The notes under the pieces were generated by a model. The model ran no database searches. It was not told the origin of the DNA and saw only the letters and a program-made list of their open reading frames with translations. A stretch of 64,000 nucleotides of DNA, from contig NC_020911.1 in assembly GCF_000155675.2 (NCBI RefSeq), positions 1,106,501 to 1,170,500 on the forward strand, given 5' to 3'. This DNA is from Octadecabacter antarcticus 307. GTDB taxonomy: Bacteria > Pseudomonadota > Alphaproteobacteria > Rhodobacterales > Rhodobacteraceae. The position numbers and the translations under genes were made by a program. Shown piece by piece: positions 9,387 to 17,676 of this stretch; the stretch's first letter is position 1; each line of letters opens with the position of its first letter.

Positions 9387-10183
9387 AGATTTGTATCTAA
9401 TCCTTCACCTAGAGATAGCCAAGGTCGCAGCGTCGGTTCTGATCAGGTAGTTTAGCGCGCATCTACTCGCTTCATTCGCAAGCACGTTACCCCACCGTGC
9501 CTCGAGCAAATACGCAACGATGTTTCGTTTTGTGTCTGCACTACATAACGTCAGAGTATAACTGTCGAAATCCATGATCGCACCAACCTCGGGCAAGGAA
9601 TGGCTGCGTCCATGTGAGATTATGGGCGGGCGTAGCATCCCAATCGAAGTCCTAGAGATCCGAGAGCGTTGTTATGGGGATGCGTAAGGTTGCCGAGAGA
9701 GCAAGGGGACCAAATCCACCGCTGTCTCTACCGTCATATCATGCGATGCTAAGGAGGCATGGGCTTCACCTTATATGGCTAAACACGTCCGCCATACCGG
9801 CTTTGCGTTATGGCGGGTCATGTTTGACCCTCGGTGAAGTATGGCTAGGCTTCGCGGCGTAAATGTCCCCGCGGCTGTGACACCCGCTTACTAAAAAAGA
9901 TATGCGAAACAGTTTCGCTTTTGAATTCCAGATATGGCTTTGTGACTGGAGCCAATTGACCCGATCTGGCTCCATCAGCAGGTTGGTAACGACAGAGCTT
10001 AAACGCTGAAATAGCTCACTGAGAAGCTTTTTCGGATGGTCGGAAGCGACGGGGATCAGTCTGTTATCGAAAGCCTAACCAACCAAATCCATCACTATCT
10101 TATTTGTGAGATTGCTCTCAGCGATCACCTGATCAGCCCGGCTCCGTAGTGCAGCTTGTCATGTGCCAAGTGCATAATGAACT
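9387..10183. other. 797-bp stretch without a confident gene
   Basis: Only short ORFs occur here (for example 9405-9638 minus, 77 codons, and 9674-9862 plus, 62 codons). Neither has a clear ribosome site or a recognisable family. Two adjacent hairpins stand out: CCGCCATA/TATGGCGG at 9789-9796 and 9809-9816, and GGGTCA/TGACCC at 9815-9830. The stretch looks like decayed island DNA. Confidence 0.5.
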
Positions 10184-10438
10184 TTAGATTTTGGTGTCAA
10201 TGTCGTCTTTGTGGCCTATCCCGATCCCGGTTAGGTCAAGTTCCGTCATGAGACATGTTGGAAGCGTATTCTCCCATTCCACAATATCGCTTAGGCGCCA
10301 ACGAGTTGTGCCTGGGCTAAGACTTACCGCACTCGGGAAGGTTCCTTCCCGTTTCCAACGGTAGATAGAATCTTTGGAGACGGAGAGGCGTTCTGCCAGC
10401 TGGTTGACAGAAAGGAACGTCATTTCGGGATTTTTCAA
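10184..10438 (-). CDS. AlpA/MerR-type helix-turn-helix regulator (excisionase-like)
   Basis: This 84-residue DNA-binding protein has the phage AlpA pattern: FLSVNQLAERLSVSKDSIYR (helix-turn-helix), then WKREGTFPSAVSLSPGTTRW and a terminal W in DIVEWE. Proteins of this family act as excisionases or activators of integrase genes in prophages and tRNA-linked islands. The TTG start at 10438 has a GGAG ribosome site six to seven bases upstream, whereas the ATG at 10423 has none, so TTG is preferred. It lies 235 bp from the 3' end of tRNA-Glu, a normal place for an island regulator, but no integrase gene accompanies it. Confidence 0.75.
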   Translation of the reverse strand: MKNPEMTFLSVNQLAERLSVSKDSIYRWKREGTFPSAVSLSPGTTRWRLSDIVEWENTLPTCLMTELDLTGIGIGHKDDIDTKI

Positions 10439-10639
10439 ATTAAAGCTCCAGATCTAAGCGGTAGGCATCTGTAAATAGGAAGCAATTTCTGATATTAAAG
10501 CAGTCGGGGAGCCTGATCCAACATAAACTCAAGCGATGACGCCAAGTTTATTGCTTGGTCGTCTCTCGCATCAATTACTGATCAAAAGCATTTCGAGTAT
10601 TGGTGGGGTGGATGGTGGGATGAGCTTAACTACATCGCT

Positions 10640-10663
10640 AATGTATTGAATTGTATATACATT
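10640..10663. repeat. AT-rich inverted repeat next to the tRNA-Glu 3' end
   Basis: AATGTAT (10640-10646) and ATACATT (10657-10663) are perfect 7-bp arms around a 10-nt spacer, 10 bp beyond the tRNA CCA end. It could be a transcript end or an arm of a former attachment site. Confidence 0.35.
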
Positions 10664-10673
10664 AAATCTCAAC

Positions 10674-10748
10674 TGGCAGTCCCTAGGGGAATCGAACCCC
10701 TCTTTCCAGGTTGAAAACCTGGCGTCCTAACCGATAGACGAAGGGACC
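10674..10748 (-). tRNA. tRNA-Glu (anticodon TTC)
   Basis: Read on the minus strand, the 75-nt gene starts GGTCCCTTCG and ends GGGACTGCCA, so CCA is encoded. The acceptor arms GGTCCCT and AGGGACT pair, the anticodon arm CCAGG-TTTTCAA-CCTGG gives TTC, and the T arm AGGGG-TTCGATT-CCCCT is standard. It lies 86 bp after recJ on the same strand. The accessory genes lie on its 3' side, as expected for an island that integrated at the tRNA end. Confidence 0.97.
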
Positions 10749-10834
10749 GCAGTTGGTGTCGCGTATTTAGGGAACCATATCCTGCGACGCAAGTAGATTC
10801 TGCCCAAAAATTGCGGAATATTCGGGTGAGAAAC

Positions 10835-12601
10835 CTACGAGGCGGGGGCCGCGTCTTCGAGGCGTAGTTGCGGGCTCTGGCGACCCTGCCATGTGTTGAT
10901 TTCCAAGCGCCCCGCAAGATGGAAGCGCGCGCCACCGTGATCACGTAGCATCGGCCCGATTGGTCCGTCCATCGCACCGAAACAAATCGCGTCAACCCGC
11001 CCGCTGATCCCATCACCAAAGGTGACTTTCAGATGGTTTGCGCCCACCACCTTGGTGAAATTGATCGTGCAATCAGGAAACACAAATCGCGGGGCAGGTG
11101 CGCCAGCGCCAAAAGGTCCAGCCTGTTCCATGATTTCGATCAGGTCCACCGTCGCAGCACCCGGCATTAGCACCCCATCCACCTTTAGGTCCGCAGGGCC
11201 GATATCGCCTGCACCCTGCTTGGCAAGCAGTTCAGACAGGCGTTCCATTGCCGCATCGACCTTGTCGCGTGCAACTGTCAAACCCGCTGCCATTTTATGA
11301 CCGCCACCTTTGATCAACAGCCCCTCAGCCGTGCAACGCTGGATTGCAGCACCAAGATCAATGCCAGAGACAGAACGCCCCGATCCCTTGCCAGTGTCAC
11401 CGTCCAGCCCGATCACAATCGCGGGCCGGTTGCTGGCTTCTTTCAAACGCGCCGCGACGATGCCGACAACGCCTGGGTGCCAACCCTCACCAGCGGCCCA
11501 AACGAGCGGCCTGTCAGTTCCGCGCTGTTCGGCCTGCTCAATCGCCATTTCGCGGACTTGGTTTTCGATCTCTCGGCGCTCGGTGTTCAATTCATCAAGG
11601 CGCTGTGCCATTGACTGTGCCTCATGCGGATCAGTTGACGCCAGCAGCCGCGCACCGAGGTCCGCTTTGCCGATCCGACCGCCCGCATTGACCCGCGGGC
11701 CAAGCAAGAACCCCAGATGATAAGAAGACGGTGCCGTATCCATGCGGGCAACATCAGCAAGCGCAACCAGCCCCACCCGTTGACGACGTGCCATCACCGT
11801 TAGGCCTTGGCGCACAAAGGCGCGATTGACGCCAATAAGCGGTGCGACATCGGCTACGGTGCCAAGCGCCACAAGGTCCAGCAGGGCCATCAGGTCGGGT
11901 GTTTTGGATCCAGCGTCTCGCAGTTGACGGTTCGCCTCGACCAGCACCAGAAACACGACGCCCGCCGCACATAGATGCGCCAGATCACCGGTTTCGTCCT
12001 GACGGTTCGGGTTCACCACGGCCAGTGCTGGTGGTAGCATTTCCCCACCGAGGTGATGATCCAGGACCACAACATCCGCGCCCTTGGCGGCCGCAATCGG
12101 GCCGTGGGATAATGTGCCACAATCGACGCAAATGATCAGATCGTGATCGCGTGCAAGGGCGAACATCGCGTTGTCGTTGGGGCCATAGCCTTCGTCGATG
12201 CGGTCTGGGACATACAGGGTCGGGGTCACGCCAAAGCCGCGTAACCAGTCGATCAGCAGCGCGGCGGATGTGCCACCATCGACATCATAATCCGCAAAGA
12301 TCGCAATCCGTTGTCGGCCGTGTGCAGCCGCGACAATACGTGCAGCGGCAGGTTCCATATCGCGCAAGGATCGTGGGTCTGGCATCAAATCGCGCAATGT
12401 CGGTGCAAGAAACGCGGCGGCGTCCTGCGCAACAACACCTCGGCGCACCAATGTGCGACAGACGGGCAAAGGCAGCGCCGTATCCTGCGCCATCGCTTCG
12501 GCCAAACGGTCGTCCTCAACGCTTGGTCCGACCCAGCGTCGCCCCGTCGCTGACTGCGCCACATCCAAGAACGCGCGCGCCTTATTTGGTGTTTCATTCA
12601 T
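10835..12601 (-). CDS. recJ: Single-stranded-DNA-specific exonuclease RecJ
   Basis: This 588-residue enzyme degrades single-stranded DNA 5' to 3' in recombinational and mismatch repair. It shows the DHH phosphoesterase motifs: FADYDVDGGTSAALL, ICVDCGTLSHGPIA, VVVLDHHLGGE and LGPRVNAGGRIGKADLGARL. DHHA1 motifs follow (GRSVSGIDLGAAI, LIKGGGHKMAAGLTV), with a C-terminal OB-fold (FVFPDCTINFTKVVGANHLK). The frame is open upstream to 12646, but MNETPNKARAF at 12601 is the likely start because family members begin at this point. It follows glpX on the same strand. Confidence 0.95.
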   Translation of the reverse strand: MNETPNKARAFLDVAQSATGRRWVGPSVEDDRLAEAMAQDTALPLPVCRTLVRRGVVAQDAAAFLAPTLRDLMPDPRSLRDMEPAAARIVAAAHGRQRIAIFADYDVDGGTSAALLIDWLRGFGVTPTLYVPDRIDEGYGPNDNAMFALARDHDLIICVDCGTLSHGPIAAAKGADVVVLDHHLGGEMLPPALAVVNPNRQDETGDLAHLCAAGVVFLVLVEANRQLRDAGSKTPDLMALLDLVALGTVADVAPLIGVNRAFVRQGLTVMARRQRVGLVALADVARMDTAPSSYHLGFLLGPRVNAGGRIGKADLGARLLASTDPHEAQSMAQRLDELNTERREIENQVREMAIEQAEQRGTDRPLVWAAGEGWHPGVVGIVAARLKEASNRPAIVIGLDGDTGKGSGRSVSGIDLGAAIQRCTAEGLLIKGGGHKMAAGLTVARDKVDAAMERLSELLAKQGAGDIGPADLKVDGVLMPGAATVDLIEIMEQAGPFGAGAPAPRFVFPDCTINFTKVVGANHLKVTFGDGISGRVDAICFGAMDGPIGPMLRDHGGARFHLAGRLEINTWQGRQSPQLRLEDAAPAS

Positions 12602-12684
12602 CATATCATACCATATGGGCCGCGTTGAGGATTCGCCACGGCCCATCTTCTTTGGTTCTGAAATACCTTCTTACTCGCTGTCTT

Positions 12685-12719
12685 GCGCACCGCAGGTGCG
12701 CCCCCGCTCCCCGCAGGGG
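12685..12719 (-). terminator. Tandem GC-rich hairpins between glpX and recJ
   Basis: Two hairpins lie side by side: GCGCACC-GCA-GGTGCGC at 12685-12701 and CCCC-GCA-GGGG at 12709-12719. They sit just after the glpX stop and before recJ. There is no clear T run, so they may only attenuate transcription or protect the glpX message. Confidence 0.45.
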
Positions 12720-12725
12720 CAAACC

Positions 12726-13685
12726 TTAAACAGGGTTGCGATAGCTCATCCGTCGCACTGATCCGGTCTTGGACCGCATCAGGATTGTCTCAGCCGTCAA
12801 GAATCCCGGCTCACGTTTGATGCCGTGCAACAACGACCCGTCCGTCACGCCCGTGGCGGCAAAGATCACATCCGACGTCACCATATCATCGCGGGTATAG
12901 ACGCGATCAAAATTGGTGATGCCGGCTTTGGTGGCGCGCCCCCGTTCGTCATCATTGCGAAACAGCAATTTACCGAACATCTGTCCGCCCATGCATTTTA
13001 ATGCGGCTGCCGCCAACACACCCTCCGGCGCGCCGCCCGACCCCATATACATATCAATCCCTGTTGTCGCGGCCTCGGCGCAGTGCATCACGCCAGCAAC
13101 ATCGCCGTCGGTAATCAGCCGGATTGCGGCACCGGTGCTGCGCAATTGCTCAATCATCTCTTCGTGGCGCGGGCGTTCCAGCACGCAGACGGTGATGTCT
13201 TCGGTGGCACAGCCCTTGGCGGTGGCCAGTGCTGACACGCGTTCGCTGGGCGACATATCCATCGTCACAACGCCGCTGCGAAATCCCGGACCCACGGCCA
13301 GCTTGTCCATGTAGACATCGGGCGCGTGCAGCATGGATCCGCGCGGACCCATTGCGATTACGGTCAGCGCGTTGGGCATGTCTTTTGCGGTCAGTGTGGT
13401 GCCTTCCAGCGGGTCGAGCGCGATGTCCACGCCGGGCCCTTTGCCGGACCCGACCTCTTCGCCGATAAACAACATCGGCGCTTCGTCGCGTTCGCCTTCG
13501 CCGATCACCACGACCCCCGCAATGTCGAGTTTGTTAAGCTGTTCGCGCATGGCGTTGACCGCCGCCTGATCTGCGGCCTTTTCATCGCCGCGCCCAATAA
13601 GTGCAGCACTTGCAAGGGCGGCGGCCTCTGACACACGGGCGAGGCCAAGGGACAGCATGCGGTCATTGAAGTCAGTTAGGGCCAT
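12726..13685 (-). CDS. glpX: Fructose-1,6-bisphosphatase class II
   Basis: This 319-residue GlpX-type phosphatase converts fructose 1,6-bisphosphate to fructose 6-phosphate in gluconeogenesis. Metal- and substrate-binding motifs are present: VVVIGEGERDEAPMLFIGEE and VDIALDPLEGTTLTAKDMPN, and MGSGGAPEGVLAAAALKCMGG near residue 190. Its length is typical. It lies downstream of hom on the same strand, separated by the MFS gene, an arrangement common in Rhodobacteraceae. Confidence 0.95.
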   Translation of the reverse strand: MALTDFNDRMLSLGLARVSEAAALASAALIGRGDEKAADQAAVNAMREQLNKLDIAGVVVIGEGERDEAPMLFIGEEVGSGKGPGVDIALDPLEGTTLTAKDMPNALTVIAMGPRGSMLHAPDVYMDKLAVGPGFRSGVVTMDMSPSERVSALATAKGCATEDITVCVLERPRHEEMIEQLRSTGAAIRLITDGDVAGVMHCAEAATTGIDMYMGSGGAPEGVLAAAALKCMGGQMFGKLLFRNDDERGRATKAGITNFDRVYTRDDMVTSDVIFAATGVTDGSLLHGIKREPGFLTAETILMRSKTGSVRRMSYRNPV

Positions 13686-13810
13686 GAGGGTCGTCCTTCT
13701 ATTTGTTGCCCTTGGCTTAGCCCGTTGCGGCGGGTTGCGGCAAGACTGTGTGCGCTAACAGTCGCGACCTAATTGTCAAACAGAGGGTTTTCTAACACTT
13801 GAACGACCTA

Positions 13811-15043
13811 TCACGGTGTTATCGTTTCCTTTTCGTGGGCAATTGCGATCCGCCGCGCAGCTATTGCCAGCGCGACAAGGGCCGCCAGCCCGATCAAGCA
13901 GGCGACGCGCAAGATCGTGGCAATATCGACGTAGGGCATCGTCCCCGCGTCCGTTGTTGAAATCGCACCAAAGGCAAGGGCGGTGGCAAAGACCAGTCGA
14001 CATGCAAAGCTCTTGAGCGATAGCCACGTGGCGCGGTTGTCGTCGGTCAGCAGCGGTTGAATGCGGCCCAGAATGAACGGTCGCGACAAGGCGTCTGGCA
14101 CCATGCGCAGCAGCAGGAATGCCAGCACGATGGCATTATCGGTCAGGGCCATGACACCGGAAATCGCAATTTGCAGCGCGAAGGCAGACAGCAGCAGAAG
14201 CGGCAGGCCGAGCGCGCGGCGCAAGCGCAGCGCGATAAGGGATGCCGTAACGGAAATTCCCATCATCAAAGCGGTCACAACGCCGCTGATAAGCGGTGCG
14301 CTTGATGCCAGGCCGACGTCGTCCAAAGCGGCATGAATGAATGGCTGGCCGAACACAAACGGCAGGTGGCTGAAGCCATACATCAAGACGCCAAGCACGA
14401 AGAACCACAAAAGGATGGGGTTGCGAAAACTTGCACCCAGACTGCCGAGGCGGAGCAGTTCTGACCCGCCATCCACGCTAGACGTGCGCGGCGGTTCGAC
14501 AAAACGCAGCGTCACCCAAAGCAGGGCGATCATGGCAACGGCGGCGGCGACAAATGGCAAAACGGGTGAGACCAGTGCCATAGCGCCGCCCGTCACTGCG
14601 GACAGCGCAAGTGCTGTGTATGAATAGCGCCAAGCGGTGATTTCCTGCGCCTCGATTTCATTGGCGCGGCCCGTCGCGGCAAGGCTTTCGTACAGCATCG
14701 CTTCGTCGGTTCCGCTGGCGAATGCCACGCCTGCGCCGATCAGGATCTGGCCAAGCGCGAATGTCGAAAAGCTGTCGCCAATGGCCAACAAAATCGTGCC
14801 GAACAGGGCGCAAATCGCACTGGCGATCAGGGTTTTGCGGCGACCCAACCGGTCGGACATATAGCCTGACGGAACCTCAAGCAGGGTGCTAGCGACGTCA
14901 TAGACAGCATAGAGCAGGATCGCTTCAGTCGCGGACAAAACGTTCTGGAAATACAGGAACCAGACCGCCTGCCAAAAGATCATGCTGCGCAGGAAACGCG
15001 ACCAACGATAAAGCTGGATGTTGCGGGTGATGGCAGCTGTCAT
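13811..15043 (-). CDS. MFS transporter
   Basis: This 410-residue inner-membrane protein has about twelve hydrophobic helices. The MFS loop-2/3 signature is GYMSDRLGRRKTLI at about residues 60-73. The N-terminal half has VPSGYMSDRLGRR and GTDEAMLYESL. The overall pattern fits a drug- or metabolite-efflux transporter, but the substrate cannot be predicted. The start codon directly follows a 9-bp hairpin (15044-15067) that could hide its ribosome site. It lies between hom and glpX, on the same strand. Confidence 0.85.
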   Translation of the reverse strand: MTAAITRNIQLYRWSRFLRSMIFWQAVWFLYFQNVLSATEAILLYAVYDVASTLLEVPSGYMSDRLGRRKTLIASAICALFGTILLAIGDSFSTFALGQILIGAGVAFASGTDEAMLYESLAATGRANEIEAQEITAWRYSYTALALSAVTGGAMALVSPVLPFVAAAVAMIALLWVTLRFVEPPRTSSVDGGSELLRLGSLGASFRNPILLWFFVLGVLMYGFSHLPFVFGQPFIHAALDDVGLASSAPLISGVVTALMMGISVTASLIALRLRRALGLPLLLLSAFALQIAISGVMALTDNAIVLAFLLLRMVPDALSRPFILGRIQPLLTDDNRATWLSLKSFACRLVFATALAFGAISTTDAGTMPYVDIATILRVACLIGLAALVALAIAARRIAIAHEKETITP

Positions 15044-15067
15044 GGGATGACCCTAGCAGGTCATCCC
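15044..15067 (-). promoter_or_regulatory. Hairpin directly before the MFS start codon
   Basis: GGGATGACC and GGTCATCCC are perfect 9-bp arms around a 6-nt loop. On the minus strand the hairpin lies between the hom stop and the MFS ATG and includes the AGGGT that would serve as ribosome site. It could limit MFS translation or partly end the hom transcript. There is no T tract. Confidence 0.45.
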
Positions 15068-15074
15068 GTCTTAT

Positions 15075-16364
15075 CTAGTCGACTTCTTCGATGCGGATCG
15101 CCACCGGATCGCCCTGAACAACGGATGTATTTGCCATCGCTGCAAGCGCTTCATCCAGTGCTGTGCGCGTGACTTTGTGGGTGACAATCAACACGGGCGC
15201 GGATGTATCTGCGTGGCCATATTGTTTCATCCGGTCAATCGACACGCCCGCATCGCCCAGAACGGCGGCGACTTTGGCCAGTGCGCCCGGCTTGTCGACG
15301 AGCTGCATGCGCAAATAATATGGTGCCGGGATCGCGGCCTTGGCGGGGCGGGCTTTGCGCAGGGTGTTGGCAGGCTGACCAAAGGTCGGCAGGCGCAGAC
15401 CGCGTGCAATGTCGATGATATCGGACAAGACCGCAGATGCGGTCGGCCCTTCGCCAGCACCCGCGCCGCGCAGGACGATCTGACCCACAGCGTCGCCTTC
15501 GATGACGACCATATTTGTGCCGCCTTCAAGTTGACCGAGCGATGAATTGGACGGCACAAGGCACGGCGACATGCGCTGCTCTAAGCCGCGACCTGTCATT
15601 TGCGCCACGCCAAGCAGTTTAATGCGAAAGTCCATGTCGGCGGCGGCGTCGATGTCTTCAAGGGTGATGTTTTGGATGCCTTCAAGTTCAATCGCATCGA
15701 AATTAACCTGCGTACCAAAGGCGACAGACGCCAGCAGCGCCAGTTTGTGGCCAGCATCAATGCCCCCCACATCAAGGTTTGGATCTGCCTCAAGGTAGCC
15801 GAGTTTATCAGCCTCAGCGAACAGCGCGTTATAGCCTTGGCGTGTCGCCTGCATCTGGGTCAGAATGTAATTACAGGTGCCATTCATCACGCCCATAACG
15901 CGGCTGATTTCATTGCCTGCAAGCCCTTCGGTCAGGGTTTTCATCACGGGGATACCGCCCGCGACGGCGGCCTCATAGCGGATGACGCAACCCGCCGCTT
16001 CCGCGGCGAGGGCCAGTTCCTGTCCGTGCAGCGCGAGCATGGCTTTGTTGGCGGTGACGACGTCTTTACCGGCTTTGATCGCCGCTTGCGTGGCGTCTTT
16101 GGCAGGACCAGCGTCGCCGCCCATCAATTCCACAAACACATCTACGTCGTCGCGCGTTGCCAGCGCAACAGGATCGTCTTCCCATGCATAGTCACCAAGC
16201 GGGACGCCGCGATCTTTGTCTTTTGAACGCGCGGATACCGCCGAGATGATGATTTTGCGTCCTGTGCGGGCCTCAATCAGGGCCGCCTGTTGGCGGATGA
16301 TGCGCACAACACCCACGCCAACAGTTCCGAGGCCAGCGATGCCGAGACGAAGCGGAGTGGTCAT
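15075..16364 (-). CDS. hom: Homoserine dehydrogenase
   Basis: This 429-residue enzyme reduces aspartate semialdehyde to homoserine in threonine and methionine synthesis. The N-terminal NAD(P) site is GIAGLGTVGVGVVRIIRQQA. The catalytic domain includes AAVAGGIPVMKTLTEGLAGN, GVMNGTCNYILTQM and EADPNLDVGGIDAGHKLALL. A C-terminal ACT domain (DKPGALAKVAAVLGDAGVSI) implies allosteric control, as in most bacterial homologues. The length is normal. Confidence 0.96.
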   Translation of the reverse strand: MTTPLRLGIAGLGTVGVGVVRIIRQQAALIEARTGRKIIISAVSARSKDKDRGVPLGDYAWEDDPVALATRDDVDVFVELMGGDAGPAKDATQAAIKAGKDVVTANKAMLALHGQELALAAEAAGCVIRYEAAVAGGIPVMKTLTEGLAGNEISRVMGVMNGTCNYILTQMQATRQGYNALFAEADKLGYLEADPNLDVGGIDAGHKLALLASVAFGTQVNFDAIELEGIQNITLEDIDAAADMDFRIKLLGVAQMTGRGLEQRMSPCLVPSNSSLGQLEGGTNMVVIEGDAVGQIVLRGAGAGEGPTASAVLSDIIDIARGLRLPTFGQPANTLRKARPAKAAIPAPYYLRMQLVDKPGALAKVAAVLGDAGVSIDRMKQYGHADTSAPVLIVTHKVTRTALDEALAAMANTSVVQGDPVAIRIEEVD

Positions 16365-16454
16365 GGGGGCGGTCCTTAATTACTAATCTGCTGGTGTTAG
16401 CGCGTTGGCACTTGGACTTCAACGTGAGCCTTTGTGGCGGGTTTTTTCGGGGCT

Positions 16455-16766
16455 TTACTGCGTGGGCACCTGCACGCCGCGCAGCAAGCGGACGCGGGCG
16501 TCGGTTGCGATGACCGGGCCACGCAAGCGGGACGCGCGGGCGCGCAGACTGGCAAGACGCGGGGTGATCGCGGCCTCGCGCATGGCAGCACCGTTATCGT
16601 TGGCGTTTGCCCGTTGGATCAGGGACGCGAGCGGGACCATATCCGGGAACGGTGTGTTGGCCTGCGTCGGCAACACACTGCCATCCAGCGCCGGAAATTC
16701 GGCGCAGGCGGCCAAGGTGATAAGCAATGTGGCGAGCAGAGGCAAAACGGCAGGGGCGAGGCGCAT
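16455..16766 (-). CDS. Small predicted lipoprotein, function unknown
   Basis: This 103-residue protein starts MRLAPAVLPLLATLLITLAA and has a lipobox LAAC at residues 21-24, so it is probably lipid-anchored in the envelope. The mature part is rich in Ala and Arg and ends in RLLRGVQVPTQ. The frame is open upstream to 16859, but the ATG at 16766 starts exactly at the signal peptide. It lies downstream of a divergently transcribed TetR gene and before hom on the same strand. No domain is recognised. Confidence 0.7.
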   Translation of the reverse strand: MRLAPAVLPLLATLLITLAACAEFPALDGSVLPTQANTPFPDMVPLASLIQRANANDNGAAMREAAITPRLASLRARASRLRGPVIATDARVRLLRGVQVPTQ

Positions 16767-16860
16767 ATCAGGGGTCCAATGAGGTCGCGCAAAGCATAGA
16801 TGTGCGCGCCGTTGGCGGCAAGATGAGGTGTCCATGTGAGGCATGCAAGGGCTTTTCAAA

Positions 16861-16874
16861 TGAACGTATGTTCA
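16861..16874. promoter_or_regulatory. Putative TetR operator (palindrome)
   Basis: TGAACGTATGTTCA has perfect TGAAC/GTTCA arms around four bases and lies 37 bp before the tetR start codon, in the region shared with the divergent lipoprotein gene. The position suggests autoregulation. Confidence 0.5.
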
Positions 16875-16910
16875 GCTAAATGGTCTCAACACGATAATGT
16901 TGGAGGCAAG

Positions 16911-17501
16911 ATGGCACGCAAAACCGGATCACACGGCGATATCACCGGACCAAAGGTGCAGGCGGCAGCGCTGCGGCTGATCGCGCGCCACGGGTTTGCG
17001 GCTGTTTCTATGCGCCAGATTGCCCGTGAGGTCGGTTTGCAAGCCGGGGCATTGTATCGTTATACGCCCGACAAACAGACGTTGCTGTTTGATCTGATGC
17101 GCGGGCACATGGACGCGCTGTTAGTGGCACGAGAGGGGGCAGCGATGGCAGGTACACCGCTGATAAGGCTTGATGAATTTGTGCGGTTTCACATCCGGTT
17201 TCATCTGGAACGTCCCGATGCGGTATTCGTGTCCTATATGGAATTACGCAATCTGACGCCTGAAAACTTCGCCACTTTGGAGGCACTGCGCCGTGTGTAT
17301 GAAGATCAGCTTGAGGTCATATTGCGTTTCGGTGTCGTTGCGGGGGTGTTTGACGTGGTGGACACCAAGATCAGCACACTCGCTATCATCGCAATGCTGA
17401 CCGGACTTACCACATGGTATCGCGAAGACGGACGTTTGCCGCTGGCCGACATCGAGCGGATTTACACGGGTCTGGTGCACGGGGCTGTCGGCGTGAAGTA
17501 A
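16911..17501 (+). CDS. TetR/AcrR-family transcriptional regulator
   Basis: This 196-residue repressor has the TetR helix-turn-helix at residues 15-60: ALRLIARHGFAAVSMRQIAR, EVGLQAGALYRYTPDKQTLL. The C-terminal ligand domain is helical, and the ligand is unknown. The ATG at 16911 has a GGAGG ribosome site, and the earlier in-frame start at 16836 would read through the palindromic site, so it was not used. The target genes are not clear. It may control itself and the divergent lipoprotein gene, or the dehydrogenase downstream at 17677. Confidence 0.88.
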   Translation: MARKTGSHGDITGPKVQAAALRLIARHGFAAVSMRQIAREVGLQAGALYRYTPDKQTLLFDLMRGHMDALLVAREGAAMAGTPLIRLDEFVRFHIRFHLERPDAVFVSYMELRNLTPENFATLEALRRVYEDQLEVILRFGVVAGVFDVVDTKISTLAIIAMLTGLTTWYREDGRLPLADIERIYTGLVHGAVGVK

Positions 17502-17676
17502 CAGAGCGGCTGCGCCGCGCATGATTTTTTAGTTGGGTGTGGCATTCGTTGGTGTGAAGGTGGGTTGAGGTTGGATTTGTGGCAAACGTTCGCCTCCGGC
17601 TGGGATATTTCAGAAACAATGAATAAGACGTGTCGCTGCGGGCTTCGGACGGTCGCATAAACGGGAGAGATATCAA

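Noticed and set aside
9405..9638. 77-codon minus-strand ORF in the island gap
   Set aside because: There is no clear ribosome site and no recognisable motif. A decayed gene fragment is possible but cannot be shown.
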